64,000 bases of DNA from Sphagnum compactum (GCA_965153455.1 OZ234493.1:5828001-5892000); one strand, 5' to 3'; numbered from the stretch's first letter, positions 15,815 to 27,290 are shown. Translations and numbers: made by a program. Notes: generated from the letters alone by a model not told the origin.

Positions 15815-16470
15815 TCACGAATCTAGCCCAACAGTTTTTCTCGCAACAAGCATAGCGAGCTGGGCTTCCCATGCCTTTCCCAAGATGCGGTCTTTAATGA
15901 CCATGCTCACACAGTTATAATACAACAACGCTTGTCCCCATGCAAAGTGTTCAGAGGGGAATTTGCCAAATTCTGCCAGCACGATGGACGTGCTAATTGT
16001 TTTTCGCACCCCAAGCAAGGACTTGAGGAACCCTCGATACATTACTTTAATTTCTTGGGAGTCCACCCAAACTTCACAGGCATAGCTTGTTGTGGAATGC
16101 ACCAACGTGTTGAAAAGGTCACAGCGTAACTGGACGTCCATAATACGTAGCTTCGCACAACGGCGGTTCAATTCGAACAGCAAGTGCCTACTGGCAGCTG
16201 CTAAATGTTCCACTGCACCTGTCCAGGTTCGGGGTGGTCTCGAACAGGATCCCAGGTATTTGAAGGTCTGCACACGCTCAATAACATCACCTTTAAACAC
16301 AAACTCTTGGCATGGGTCAGCAGAGTTGAACACCGTGACTTTTTTTTTTCACGTTCACTGTAAATCCACGTTCAGCACAGAACTGTTGGAGTGTGTCTAA
16401 TTGTTGCTGCAGTCCCACCTTTGACTCCGACATCAGAGCAAGGTCATCTGCAAAAAGCAACAGCTATACG
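15815..16470 (-). pseudogene. LINE reverse transcriptase, catalytic core and thumb region (broken)
   Basis: The open part at 15815-16333 encodes about 172 residues with VFNSADP, ERVQTFKYLGS and a long hydrophilic tail, the arrangement found just after the FADD core in plant LINE ORF2 proteins. The FADD core itself lies upstream (minus strand, about 16425-16465) in a different frame. No ATG of its own is expected here. Confidence 0.75.
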
Positions 16471-16610
16471 TGCATGTTTGCTAGGGTTAGTGTATCGCAT
16501 TTTCTGTCGTCCAAGCGCCCCTCTAAGGCATCCAAACAGTAGGGGGCTGAGAGGGCAACCTTGCTTCATACCTTGTTGGCACGTGAAGCTGGAGGTGACA
16601 CCCTTGCTTG

Positions 16611-16659
16611 GGTGGTTGATGCATACGATATCCTTGGTATACCGTATGCATCAACCACC
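16611..16659. repeat. hairpin at the LINE 5' truncation point
   Basis: A 17-bp arm (GGTGGTTGATGCATACG, 16611-16627) is perfectly inverted at 16643-16659 with a 15-nt spacer. LINE coding similarity stops at this point, so it may be a junction product or a separate small element. Confidence 0.65.
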
Positions 16660-16984
16660 GAGTGATGAAGGGCAAGGCAAAATGACAAACATGTTGGGAA
16701 GTCACTTGGAAAGAAAATGGTGGATGAGATTGATTACATTTGTCCTTGTTCTCATGCCTCAGAATTTTTTTGATGAAGAAGTTTGCAATACCTATGTTGG
16801 TGAGGGCCAAAAATTGCTACATGTTGTATAGGATTTTGATGCCTAGGTTTGATCCCAGGATCTCTCCATTATAGGCAAGAGTTTTATCTTGACTTACTAC
16901 CTTGAAAGACCCTTAGTGGTTAATTAAAGAGGCCCGAACAATGAACACCCAGTTCACCTCTTTTGATTTTCACTACTTTTTTTT

Positions 16985-17045
16985 TTTTCAATTTTGTGGT
17001 GTAGCTGACATGGTGAGCTTCCATGAGATGATTTAGCCAGATTTG
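16985..17045 (-). repeat. family 'TAGCCAAATTTGGCTAA', short copy
   Basis: On the minus strand this reads CAAATCTGGCTAAATCATCT, then a GCTCACCATGTCAGCTACAC word and CACAAAATTG. It is closely parallel to 29680-29745 (-). Confidence 0.5.
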
Positions 17046-17583
17046 ATGGTGAAAAAATTAATAATAAAAAAAATATTCACTTCTATATATTAAGCTACCT
17101 ATTGGAACTTATAATGATTTTTCAAAATTAAATATTTTCCCAAATTATGATAACTAAAAAAACCCAAAACACACTAAATTTTCGCCAGTTTGAAAACAAT
17201 TCACGAAAAAAAAAATACACTGATAAGTAGGTGGAGATTACTAATTTTGTTGCCGTTTCCATTGTGAATGTTGGAGTTTTGCATCTTCTAGTTAGTGCCT
17301 TGCTATTTTTCAATTGTCATCCAAGCCCTAGTTAATTTTGGGTGGGGGGGGGGGAGAGCAAAAGTATAACAAGATACCTAATAGAACAAAATTCAAAACA
17401 ATAACAAGTTGCCCCAAAATCTCAAAGTATGAAATGTTATGAGTTAAGACATAGTTTTCAACATTTTGCATCTCTTGTAGGCCATGACTTGAATACCTAG
17501 TTAGTTTGTGACCATGATGTGTAGGTAGGTATTTTGCCCTTGGTGGTGTAGAACAATTTATTATTGAGCTTGTTTTGGGGTAT

Positions 17584-17601
17584 GGGGGGGGGGGGGGGGG
17601 G
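17584..17601 (+). repeat. poly-G tract, 18 bases
   Basis: Eighteen uninterrupted G. An 11-base G run lies at 17344-17354 and a 17-base C run at 17894-17910, so three such tracts occur within 600 bases. It could form a G-quadruplex, but run length may be affected by sequencing. Confidence 0.8.
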
Positions 17602-17893
17602 AAGAGAGAAGGGGTACTTCTTCTCGTTGTCGAAATACCAATAACATGGCAGGTCGGGAAAGTGATTCAAGCATTAAATGTTGTAAAGTTTAGGTTCTAG
17701 AATGCACGATACCATAGCTTTGGGGATTTGATAACCCTGTACAAACTTGCTTTGGCACAGGGTGGGCATGCACTGGACGGTAGGCTACTTTTTTTACTGA
17801 CTCGACTCTATGGCACTCTCTAGAAGGCAACAAAAATGTGATACTTGACGACAGCGGTCAGTCCTCTTTCAAAATAAAGTCTCCCCTCCCCCT

Positions 17894-17910
17894 CCCCCCC
17901 CCCCCCCCCC
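17894..17910. repeat. poly-C tract, 17 bases
   Basis: Seventeen uninterrupted C inside a longer pyrimidine stretch from 17880 to 17917. Confidence 0.8.
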
Positions 17911-18296
17911 TCTTCCTTTGATATGACAAATAATCAATTGTAATTTCTTGTTTTAAAAAAAAGATAGTTCCATTATAGAAAGCCCACCTTTGCTTCTATA
18001 GCAAATTATGGTTGCATAATTATTAATTTTCACTATTTTGATCATCAATTTTGATTGAGAAATTGTGAGCAAATGAATGAATGGGTAGAGTGAAAATCAA
18101 CCCTAATTTGTTCATTTAATGAAAATTTTCAGCGCTATTATGTAAGTACTTTAATCGCAAAGGGTCCACAATTTTTTGTTGGGGGTGGGGTGGAGGTGGA
18201 GGGGGGGAGGAATCTGATTATGGGGTTGTTAATACATAATAAAAACCCCTTTAAAAATCCCATAAAATTGAGCCAAAGATAATTATGAGAATGTAC

Positions 18297-18496
18297 NNNN
18301 NNNNNNNNNNNNNNNNNNNNNNNNNNNNNNNNNNNNNNNNNNNNNNNNNNNNNNNNNNNNNNNNNNNNNNNNNNNNNNNNNNNNNNNNNNNNNNNNNNNN
18401 NNNNNNNNNNNNNNNNNNNNNNNNNNNNNNNNNNNNNNNNNNNNNNNNNNNNNNNNNNNNNNNNNNNNNNNNNNNNNNNNNNNNNNNNNNNNNNNN
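18297..18496. other. assembly gap (200 N)
   Basis: Exactly 200 N, probably an arbitrary scaffold gap size. The flanks (poly-A/T and ATT repeats) suggest the break fell in low-complexity DNA. ORFs running through it are meaningless. Confidence 0.98.
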
Positions 18497-18612
18497 AAAA
18501 CAACTTAGTTTCCTGCCATTATTATTATTATTATTGGCACAATTGAATCCCTTTTCATTTTTCATTTGTAGCCATTTCATGTTGACATTATTTTTTCATT
18601 GCCTGTTTTGAG

Positions 18613-18927
18613 CAGTATTGGGTGGTTAGACTCATTGGTTCCAGTTCCAGTTCCAGTTCCAGTTAGTAAAATCAAACTGGAACTGGGTCTGATTTTAGGA
18701 ACCAAAACTCAGAATCAATTTTCAAAAACCCAAAACCCAAAATCGAAAATCGAAAATTAATATTTTTTCAAGACTTAGACCAGAACTGAACCTAGGGGTT
18801 TTTCAATTTTATTTTTTTAGTGGAACCAAAATCAAAACCGAAACCGAAACCGAAACTGAAAATGAAACCAGAACCAGAACCATTCTAATTTTTTTTTTTA
18901 ATAAAGAACTGGAACTGCCCAACACTG
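18613..18927. mobile_element. hAT-like MITE, 315 bp
   Basis: The ends are CAGTATTGGG (18613-18622) and CCCAACACTG (18918-18927), near-perfect inverted repeats shared with the element at 19671-20009. The interior is built from TTCCAG repeats on the left and GAACC/GAAACC repeats on the right, so the two halves are themselves roughly inverted. The flanks GTTTTGAG and GTTTTCAC match at 6 of 8 positions, a possible decayed duplication. It is non-coding. Confidence 0.65.
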
Positions 18928-19341
18928 GGTTTTCACAACACATGGAACCCATTTTTCCAACCCGAGAGAGTTTGGGGCATTTGCCGAATATAACTTTTAT
19001 TGTGGGCTAATTAAGTTTCTGGCTTATACATAAAAAAAGTTCACAATGGGTCAGTAGGCAATGTCATACTTTACAACAGCTCCCCTTATTTAAGGTTGAA
19101 TGTCATTACATACCAGCTTCCTTCTGTTCATGGCTGGATTCAAAGGGTGGGCTTATCTTTGCCTAGTGTCGCTGGTTGGCATCTCTTTCTTTCAAGTGCA
19201 AAACCAGTTGAATATATTAATCACTAAGTGACAGTAGGCAGTACTTTACAGTGCAGATGGGAGTTATCATATTTGATCATTTGTTACTTACCTTTGCAAA
19301 CACCTGAAAAAGCTTTGAAAAACACACACCATTGTACCTAT

Positions 19342-19576
19342 CCTTGGCAGCTTCCACACTAATTATATCATTTTCAGAAATGTTGATTTTTTTTTTTAAT
19401 TTTGGTTTTTTTTTCCGAATGTTTTTTAAATTATTAGTATTATTATTATTATTATTTGGGTTTGGTGAAGGAACATATCATGTTGAGTCTTCAGGAATGT
19501 TTTTATTTGTCAAAATGAAAAATGTCAAAATTATTGAATTAATTTGTCTGACAAACATGTGTTGAAGTTGCCAAGG
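19342..19576. mobile_element. MITE-like element with CCTTGGCAGCTTC ends, copy 1
   Basis: The left end CCTTGGCAGCTTCCACAC is inverted at the right end as GTGTTGAAGTTGCCAAGG, with 16 of 18 positions matching. A second copy with the same ends and interior words (ATTTTCAGAAATGTTGA, GTGAAGGAA, ACATGTGTTGAAG) lies at 57884-58074. No clear target duplication was seen. It is non-coding and AT-rich inside. Confidence 0.65.
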
Positions 19577-19670
19577 TACTACTACTACTACTACTACGGT
19601 ATGTGCAGAGTTTTGAGATAAGTTAGCTGCCACAACAGGCTGCTCCCTCAAGATGTGTTTCGGTTAACAC

Positions 19671-20009
19671 CAGTGTTGGGTGGGTATTTAGTTTTGTTGA
19701 TAACCGCTGGTTGTGGGTTTTAAATTACAACAAAATTTCAGAATCAGATAACAACCTGTTTTGGGTTTTGACAAGGAGAAAAAAGTTCGGAATCAAAGAA
19801 CCAATGGTTCCAGTTATTCAAAACCTCGACGAATCACCGGGTTTCATGAGAAAACCAGAAAGAACCGGCGATTCTCTGGGTGGTCATACGACTTTTTTCC
19901 AAAGTAGTTGAGAACTGCAATGAAATGTCAGGAACCGGTTATTTGATCACTTTGAGAAACCATAGTTATGAACCCTGATGATGATCACCCTAATACCCAC
20001 CCAACATTG
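19671..20009. mobile_element. hAT-like MITE, 339 bp, with perfect 8-bp target duplication
   Basis: The inverted ends are CAGTGTTGGGTGGGTATT and AATACCCACCCAACATTG (one mismatch in 18). They are flanked on both sides by the identical 8-mer GTTAACAC (19663-19670 and 20010-20017). An 8-bp duplication with CAGTG-type ends is the hallmark of the hAT superfamily. The interior has no transposase coding, so it is non-autonomous. Confidence 0.88.
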
Positions 20010-20085
20010 GTTAACACTTCCAAAGCCCACAAAGAAACTTTCTTTGGGTCATCAGGGTTATTGACCCCAAACTGAGGGTACAGGG

Positions 20086-20420
20086 CGCCAGTTTTTGTCA
20101 AAACTGGGGACGAAATCGAAAGTCAGGATGAAAACAGTACACAGTGAAAGAAGAAAGGAGGAGGAGAGGGTACCAAACTTAGTATTCTCATCCAAATTGG
20201 TCCTCACATGACTTCCACTCCTCAGTGTGGATTTTGCCTTTACTTGTGCCTTCCCTTCTCTAGTCCTATTCTTCATTAAATCAAGTCTTGTCAAAATAGA
20301 ATCCCGCAAACCTTGAGCTGATGATGATACCCAGTTTCCCCACTTTTGTGGCTACAACTCAAATTGGGGATGAAACACAGATTACAGGATCAAACCAGGA
20401 CCCAAAACAAGGCTAATCTT
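20086..20420 (-). repeat. dispersed repeat family 'CATCCCCAATTTGAG', copy 2
   Basis: On the minus strand it contains GTTTCATCCCCAATTTGAG preceded by a GATCCTGTAATCTGT word that is also found in copy 3 at 26635-26845. The plus strand also carries CAAAACTGGGGACGAAAT near 20100. Confidence 0.5.
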
Positions 20421-20883
20421 TTGGACAGCACTTTGGCACAAACAGGGGTGTTTTTAAAATTTTCCCAATTGATTAGAAAAGTTGATATTTTTGTAATTTC
20501 AATTCCCAAGAAGATGCTTGTTTAGAAACACTATTCATAAATTAATTGCAAAATAATTGGTTACATAACTATGCCCAAAAAACAAAAAACAAATCTAAAT
20601 TCCAACAACAATTGTCTCTTATGCTTTAATAAGATGTCAAGGAGTCACAAATGTTTGCCTTATTATACAAGAACTGACATCGCATGTCACACAACTTTGC
20701 CATACACGGAGAGAAGACTTTGGAACCATGTTGGCCTATTTAGTTTTCATTTGGTCCCACATTTTGCGGAATTCATGAGGTGTTACTTATTATTATTACG
20801 TGCCCTGAAGCATGAGTTCATTTTCTGGGGACTTCATGCAACATTTCTTATTTGAACTATTGCTAGTTTGAATTGGCATTTAC

Positions 20884-20943
20884 GTGGCTTGTCACGTCAA
20901 TGTGGCCCACATTTTGACAAAGGCAATTTACTTGACAAGCCAC
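20884..20943. repeat. inverted repeat, 11-bp perfect arms
   Basis: GTGGCTTGTCA at 20884-20894 pairs with TGACAAGCCAC at 20933-20943 around a 38-nt loop. It is possibly a decayed small element. Confidence 0.5.
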
Positions 20944-22747
20944 TAGTTTCAAAGAGTTCAAAACAATAATGACTACGGCAGTGGTAAGTCCCCAAAATTC
21001 TGCCCCTGCCATATGGTTTGCCCAAAGTTCAACTCTCATGTATATAAACTGAAAAGGTCAACTCTAGGAGAGCACATTTGTTTTTATTTTGCAACTGGGG
21101 TGCAAAGAGGTTCTTCTATTTGGGAGTGTTGAAAGTTAATTTTTTTTTTTTTGATGATGAGCCAATCAATATAACTTAATATCGGCTAATCACCAATTAA
21201 CTTAATATGCAATCCCACATGCACTCGATTATTATGGGTTTTGTTTGAGTTTATGATGAGTAACGAGTAAATATATGTTGCACTAATTAAGATCATTACC
21301 GTTTTAGATTGTGTTACAATTTACCCTTGACCTTAGCACATTTATAACCATGGGGTAAATGTCAACTAAGTGGTTGATCTTCACCTCTAAGTTGTAACCT
21401 TACCTTCTAACTAGGGAAATCTTTTACCTTTATGCTTACCAGGATCAATAAGTTTTCAGAGTCTATAACCCTTACCATGATTCTTTTGCGATAATATTCT
21501 CTAGGGTTTTTTTGAGTAAAAAAAAAGGCAGAGAATTATCACCCCTTTTGCAAAATCAAAAGAACTTGAGGGAAGAAAAAAACATTGCTTGCAACAACAA
21601 CTTTGACATTTTTCTTCAAGCAACAATGAGATCTTAAACAATCGATTTTCCACCAGAAGTATCTAAGAATCAGACCAAGTACAAAAATGTCAAAGTCCAT
21701 GCCAATCTATCTAAGTGGTAATGTCACCTAAGGTGCTCTTCCTACCTACACCTAGAGCATTAGCCTACTTACCTTCTTACCCTATAAACTAGTTGAAATA
21801 CTATTGGATGTAGGTAGGTACCCAAAAGCATAAATTCATAAAATTGTCTTCTCATAATTAGAATTAGAATGACAAATATAGCGGAATTAAAAATTGACTT
21901 GTTATTTTGGAGAAGTAGAGACCCAATCACAAAAAAAAAACATGTGGGATTTTGTTGTAAATCTTTCACAAATGTAGCTACTACTCAAATGTAGCTTCCC
22001 CCCTATTCATGATAGGTATTTTTTTACATTATGTAAATTCTTGGGTATTGAACCTATTTATGTGGACTAATTATTAAAAAGGCACTTTTTCAGTTGTGCA
22101 AGTGGGCAGTAAAATGATTTAGTAGAGCCTAGAATGTTCATATATTTGAGGGTACTACCCTACATGTTATGTAGAACAAGAAGTCATGCACATGATTTTG
22201 GGGTCTTTTTAAGCTGGACCCATAATCAAAATCATTTTCATAATAGAAAGTCACCTAAAAATCAGGATCACAAATACACCCCCCTACCCCCCCCTCTTTA
22301 AGTGTTTTCTGTGAATTTCTCTGTTACCATTCTGCCTCATTTTCCCAGTGCAAGAGGCTAGAACATATTGACAGAGCTCTCTCTCTCTCTCTCCCTCTGT
22401 GTCTGTCTGTGGATCTGCACAAAATGATGTGTATTAATTGTACAAGTCTGATACTAGGCTTCGATGTGTATACTCCAATTTCAGGTCTCCAGATTAATCA
22501 TGGGCTTCTTATGTAGGTATTCTACCTAAATAAATAGATAGATAAATAAATAAATAAATAAAGAAGTCTGAAGGTATTTGACTTAGGTAGTATATATACA
22601 TAGTAACATAATAATGAAAAAAAAAAATACTCTCAAGTCCAAATTAACCATCATTAGATAATTGGTGTGCTGTGATACCTACTTAAGACTTTGCAGTTTT
22701 TATTTGGGTTGCATAATAGTCACAATGTGTGGGGGAAGATCTGTGTG

Positions 22748-22768
22748 CTGCTGCTGCAGCAGCAGCAG
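22748..22768. repeat. CTG/CAG palindromic triplet tract
   Basis: CTGCTGCTG runs directly into CAGCAGCAGCAG, making a self-complementary triplet repeat that could fold as a cruciform. Confidence 0.6.
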
Positions 22769-23024
22769 TGTCAATGTTGTAGTATAACAGTGAGACTTAT
22801 TTACTTACTCCCGATGACTATTTTGTAAATCTTTAAGGTCAAAATGCAGGCCCAAAATGACAGACAAGTTTGTCAAAATAATCAATATAATTTTGTTGAT
22901 GAGTTTTTTTTTTTTTTTTTTAAATTTTTTAATTTCAGTTTTCAGCATGGACTCTGGAGGTCTCAGTAAGTTTCTACTATTTATTGTTGTTGTTGTTGTG
23001 TGGTTATTTGAATTTTAATTAAAG

Positions 23025-23321
23025 AATTGTTGGGTTCTGATTTTTATTTTTTTTCAAATATTTCAGAATCAGATAATTGTCGATTTTGGTTCTGTGGAAA
23101 AAATAGAAATAAAAATCAGAACTAAAGAAACCGTTTCGTCCTGGGTATTTCTAAAACCTCAAAGAACCGGCAGTTTTCATGAAAGAACCGATGGTCTAAT
23201 GGTTATCTCTTTTTCACCCCCAAAAAAAAAAAACAAAGAACCAGAGGGTTAAGGGTGCGGGATATGGACCGAACCAGAGGTTATAACTTATAACAAAATT
23301 TAAAGAACTGCCCAACACTAG
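23025..23321. mobile_element. decayed copy of the hAT-like MITE family
   Basis: The right end AGAACTGCCCAACACTAG (about 23304-23321) matches the end of the copy at 18613-18927, and interior words (TTTCAGAATCAGATAA, AAAACCTC, AGAACCGGC) match the copy at 19671-20009. The left end is only weakly visible as ATTGTTGGGTTCTG near 23026. No target duplication was found. Confidence 0.55.
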
Positions 23322-24035
23322 TAAAACTCCCCCCCACCCGGTGAGTTTTTAATTTTTTAGTTTTTTTCCGGGTTGCTTCTAAATATTCTAAATACCCACC
23401 CCACGACTAAATCAGGGTATTTGAGTTCCAAATTTAACATATCCGGTTTTCCCCCCCCCCGGGGGTCAAATACAAGAGCATTCTGAGAAAGCCATCCATT
23501 ATTATTTCTGATAAAGAATTTTTCAAATAAATGGGCAGGTGGGGAAAATAAAACAAATGTCAACCTGGTAAATCCAAGATGATGGTAATTTTTTATTTTT
23601 TTTTAAATCAAAATCAAAATGGCAGCTAAATTATTTTGTAAGAAGCAAAGTGGCAGGTTGATATTCAAGTTTTAGGGCAGAGTTGAAAATGTGAAGGTCA
23701 GAATGAAAAAAAAGTCAGCTGTGCCTTAATCTTTGAGCTTAAAAAATAATGGAGTATTCTAAAATGTATAAAATAATTCTGTAGAAGTCTAAGGGGGGGA
23801 GAAAGAGGGGGGTGGTGGGAGGGGGGGGCTCATCAATAAATTCCCTTAACTGCAGAAAGGAAGTTTTCTGCACCAAAAAGGTCAATTGTCAATTACATGG
23901 TATTTGAATTAAATGCTATTTTTCCATGAGCCCCAGACTTTGGTGCAAGAGCTGCTTATTACACTGCCATCAATGGGAAGTAAGGAAGGATTCCATCAAG
24001 GAAGGAAGAAAGGGAAGGAACTCAAGTGGGCAGAG

Positions 24036-24070
<35 letters not shown>

Positions 24071-24077
24071 AAGAAAG
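24036..24077 (+). repeat. GA/GAAA microsatellite
   Basis: A (GA)n run of about 30 bases passes into (GAAA)n. Confidence 0.85.
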
Positions 24078-24352
24078 AACAATCATGGGATTGCAAGTGT
24101 TATGAAAATCTGAGTTGGAGATATTGCTTTCTTCCAGCATTAATTTTAGATTCCTAGAATGGGTTAAGCTTTTTCTTTCCCCAGGAATTTAATTTTATCC
24201 TTCTTTTCCAGAAGGAAAAGAAAATCCCCATAAATGGCAACAAGTGTTAGTGTCTGTTACAACAGACCATGAAAACTTTCATGGGTTTGTGAGAGCAGCT
24301 TTTGCATTATATCAATTTGAAAATGTGGGCATTTAATATGAATGAAGTCTAG

Positions 24353-24378
24353 TAGGGTTTAGGGTTTAGGGTTTAGGG
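24353..24378 (+). repeat. short interstitial telomere-type repeat
   Basis: Nearly four perfect units of the plant telomere repeat TTTAGGG. It is too short to be a telomere and is probably an interstitial insertion left by break repair. Confidence 0.8.
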
Positions 24379-24687
24379 TCAGTCAGCAAAGGGAGGAGGC
24401 ATGGCAATTTTGTAAGCGATAGGTAAGGGCTGAGGATGGGGGTCATTTTTTTCAGATTATCATATGACCCACATTTTTTTCCGAAATCTGCGAATGTGGG
24501 TCATTTTTTTCACAAAAATCCTTTCTACTTGCAAAAATCAAGGTTCTCATGTCAAAATTTGCCCCAGGAAAGAAACACTTGAATAATAAACCCCCTAAAA
24601 CACAAAAAAGTTGAAATCTCATTTACATTGATCTAAGTTTCACTAATAAAATATTAAATGAAAAAACTAATATTCTGTAGTAAATAC

Positions 24688-25141
24688 CAGTGTTAGCCAT
24701 TTATTGACTTTTTTCACAACCGCCCATAAGCTTTTTTCTTTCTTTTTTTGAATTTTTGGGTGTCAATTTGGTTATCAATATTTTAGGAGGTAATAACCAT
24801 CAATTATGCATAAGAATTTTTTAATAATTGATAACCGCTGATTATCCCACCAGTTATTTAGCCGATTATATGGGCCGATTATAACAAATAAAATTCTTTC
24901 ATTAAATTTTTTTCCCTGTTTTTTTGTTTTACTATGATAAAAATGTTAAGTGTTTTAAGATTGATAACCTATCTGGATGATAACCAGCTCATCCAACTAG
25001 GTTATTAGATTTTTGGAATTTTAGTACCGTTAGGTTTTTAATCGGTTCTAAAAAAATGAGTAATCAACTGGTTGGTTATTAATAATCGGATTGATAACCT
25101 GGTTGATAACTGGGTCAAAACTCAATATACGGCCAACACTT
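24688..25141. mobile_element. hAT-like MITE, 454 bp, with perfect 8-bp target duplication
   Basis: The left end CAGTGTTAGCCATTTATTGA and the inverted right end AAGTGTTGGCCGTATATTGA match at most positions. Both flanks carry the identical 8-mer GTAAATAC (24680-24687 and 25142-25149). The interior is rich in GATAACC/GGTTAT words and has no transposase. Same superfamily signature as 19671-20009, but a different subfamily interior. Confidence 0.85.
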
Positions 25142-25949
25142 GTAAATACCTGATAAAACAGAGAGATAAATATGTATATATAGTCTTAAATTCTGAATGG
25201 TTTATTAAGGGTGCGCTCTCCAATCAACAGCTGCTCTCACACAATATGTGATTACAGACATAAACTTTTCGGTGAACAAACCCTAAAAAGCATAAACCCT
25301 TCTCCCCCCAAAACTTTGACAATCCTAAACCCCTAACCCCAAAAACTTTGGCAACCAACCTTATGTCGACAAACCCTGAACCCAGAAAATCCCAAAAAAC
25401 TTTGGCAACCCTCCTACATGGTTAACTGCAAACCCCATACTTGAGGAAGAATTTTTGGAGGAGATTGCGCATAAAAAAGGAACAAACCAAGATTGGACTA
25501 TCAAGACTTGGCTTTCAAGTAGGATTAGAGTTGCAACCTTGCCCACAACAAAGCCATTCGAGATGATGTAAAGGGGCCAACAACAACGACCTCCTTTGGA
25601 GAAAGTTGTATTCCCCCTAACTTTTTGAAAGTCCCAACTAAAAAAGTGAGAGGAATATATCACTCCCACATATTTTTCTGGTGCATGCTGTATATATATA
25701 TATAATTTTTAAATTTTTTTAATAAAACAAAATAAAATAATTTTTGATTTGGAAAAATCCTTCTGGATTCTGCAGCATTTTTTTTGTGGTCAATTTTTTG
25801 GGGGATAAGTAATTGCATGGTCTTTTTGGAAACACCCATGCATGTCATTTGTTTGTTTGTTTGTTTGTTTTCTTAATTATTGCCAGACCTGGGTCTAGGC
25901 CCTAAATGCCCTGCTGCTCCCAGGGCTTTACCGTGCACATAGTAGGGGA

Positions 25950-25973
25950 TTGCATTGCATTGCATTGCATTGG
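25950..25973 (+). repeat. ATTGC pentamer microsatellite
   Basis: About four to five tandem copies of the pentamer TTGCA. Confidence 0.8.
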
Positions 25974-26362
25974 GAGACATTTTTATTTATTTCTTTATTT
26001 CTTTGGTGGGTTGTTTTGTTTATTATGAGAACTATAAGGGAGAGAGAGTAGGGGCGAGGGGGAGGGGGCCAAGTAACTGCACGGGACACTTTTTTTGAAT
26101 GCCATGCCAGCCTTCTTCTTGTTGCTTTCAGATGGAGGTGGGACTGACTGACTTCTGAAAAAAGTATTTTTGCATTTATTTAAGCCATACAAAATGGGGT
26201 CTTACATACTAAAAAGGTTTTTAAGACCCATTTTGTCTCATCGGCATTAAGTACCGAGTGTAACATTTTTTTCCATCAAACCATGAAAGGCAAAATATGT
26301 CAGCAATGAAAATAAATAAATAAATGAGCTTTTAGTCTGAAGTCCATTTGCCTTAATGTCCT

Positions 26363-26386
26363 CCCCCCCCCCCCCCCCCCCCCCCC
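26363..26386. repeat. poly-C tract, 24 bases
   Basis: The longest homopolymer C run in the window. A further 18-base C run lies at 26582-26599 with a 10-base run just after it. Confidence 0.8.
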
Positions 26387-26634
26387 ATGCAATTGAGCTG
26401 ATGGGTAATCTCTCTTCTTTTTCTGAATGAAAAAAGTGTGTGTTTAATGTGTAAGTATTAATTAATGGAAAAAAGCCTGGAACCCACAAGAAGCTAGCTA
26501 GTACCCACAGTTTGGACTGTGCCAAAAAGCCTTACACAAATACACCCTCTCTACTCCAAATTTTGGGCAAGCAAAACCCATCCCCCCCCCCCCCCCCCCA
26601 AACCCCCCCCCCACATAATAAATATTGTTTTTTT

Positions 26635-26845
26635 GGCCCTACTTTGACCCTGTAATCCTGATTTCATCCCCAATTTTAGTGTCTCTGTAAAGTGAGTAAG
26701 AGAAATTGGGCACTGTTTTATAAAACTGGGTATCAAAAGTTCAGAAACTTTGACCAGGACTTTATTCTGACCAGGCAAGTAAGGCAAATGCAAAACTGGG
26801 GTTGAAATTTCTCTTATCATACCCAGTTTGTTTGACAAAACTGAA
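26635..26845 (+). repeat. dispersed repeat family 'CATCCCCAATTTGAG', copy 3
   Basis: It contains GACCCTGTAATCCTGATTTC and then ATCCCCAATTTTAG, parallel to the minus strand of 20340-20400. It ends near TACCCAGTTTGTTTGACAAA, similar to the other end of copy 2. Confidence 0.5.
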
Positions 26846-27234
26846 GCTCAGTAATAAGGAAAAACAGTACCCTCCTGAATTAGGGTAAGCAGCTGACATC
26901 ACCAGGCCTGCCAAACCTGTTCAGTAACCTGAGGTCTGTAACCTCATCATCTTTTCTCTATATTGGGTGGAATCAGGCTCAAGAGGTAGCTCCTGGAACA
27001 TTCTTAAAGCTCCTCTTGAGTGTCAACCTCTTTTTTTTTCTTCTTTTTTTTCCTTGCAAAATCTCACCAAAAAGAAAATAAAAAAATTGGAGATGCAAAA
27101 ACAATGAAGTGATTTTTTAGGGTTTTCAAATTTCCAGAATTATATATGGCCAGATTTCTATATTTGTGGTTCCTATTGGTAGCCTAAAATATGGAAGGAT
27201 GTTCAAATATTTTTAAACTTTCATATCTCAATTT

Positions 27235-27290
27235 ATAACCCATATCTGGCTAAATCCTTCATATGGGTCATAGTCAAACTTGAAAAAAAA
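27235..27290 (+). repeat. family 'TAGCCAAATTTGGCTAA', short copy
   Basis: It contains ATCTGGCTAAATCCTTCATA followed by TGGGTCATAG, matching the central part of the family. Weaker than the other copies. Confidence 0.35.

Larger units (their letters stand above)
14905..16610 (-). mobile_element. decayed, 5'-truncated non-LTR retrotransposon (LINE)
   Basis: Reading the minus strand from about 16605 gives the reverse-transcriptase block QGMKQGCPLSPLLFG, then LLFADDLALMSES carrying the catalytic YXDD-equivalent FADD (about 16425-16465). The connecting region continues into FKYLGS (about 16252), and a C-terminal C-x2-C-x8-H-x4-C motif (CRGC...EEH...C) lies at about 15170-15230. The reading frame is broken by a stop and frameshift just before FADD, a shift in the A run at 16339-16347, and stops between 15453 and 15815. 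The endonuclease and the N-terminal part of the reverse transcriptase are missing, as expected of 5' truncation on insertion. It is dead and not a gene of the host. Confidence 0.85.

Noticed and set aside
16523-16831. Overlapping open frames on both strands next to the LINE
   Set aside because: They arise from the 17-bp inverted repeat and wrong-frame reading of the reverse-transcriptase relic. The true frame gives QGMKQGCPLSP.
18138-18611. ORFs of about 110 codons around 18.3 kb
   Set aside because: They consist mostly of the 200-N assembly gap.
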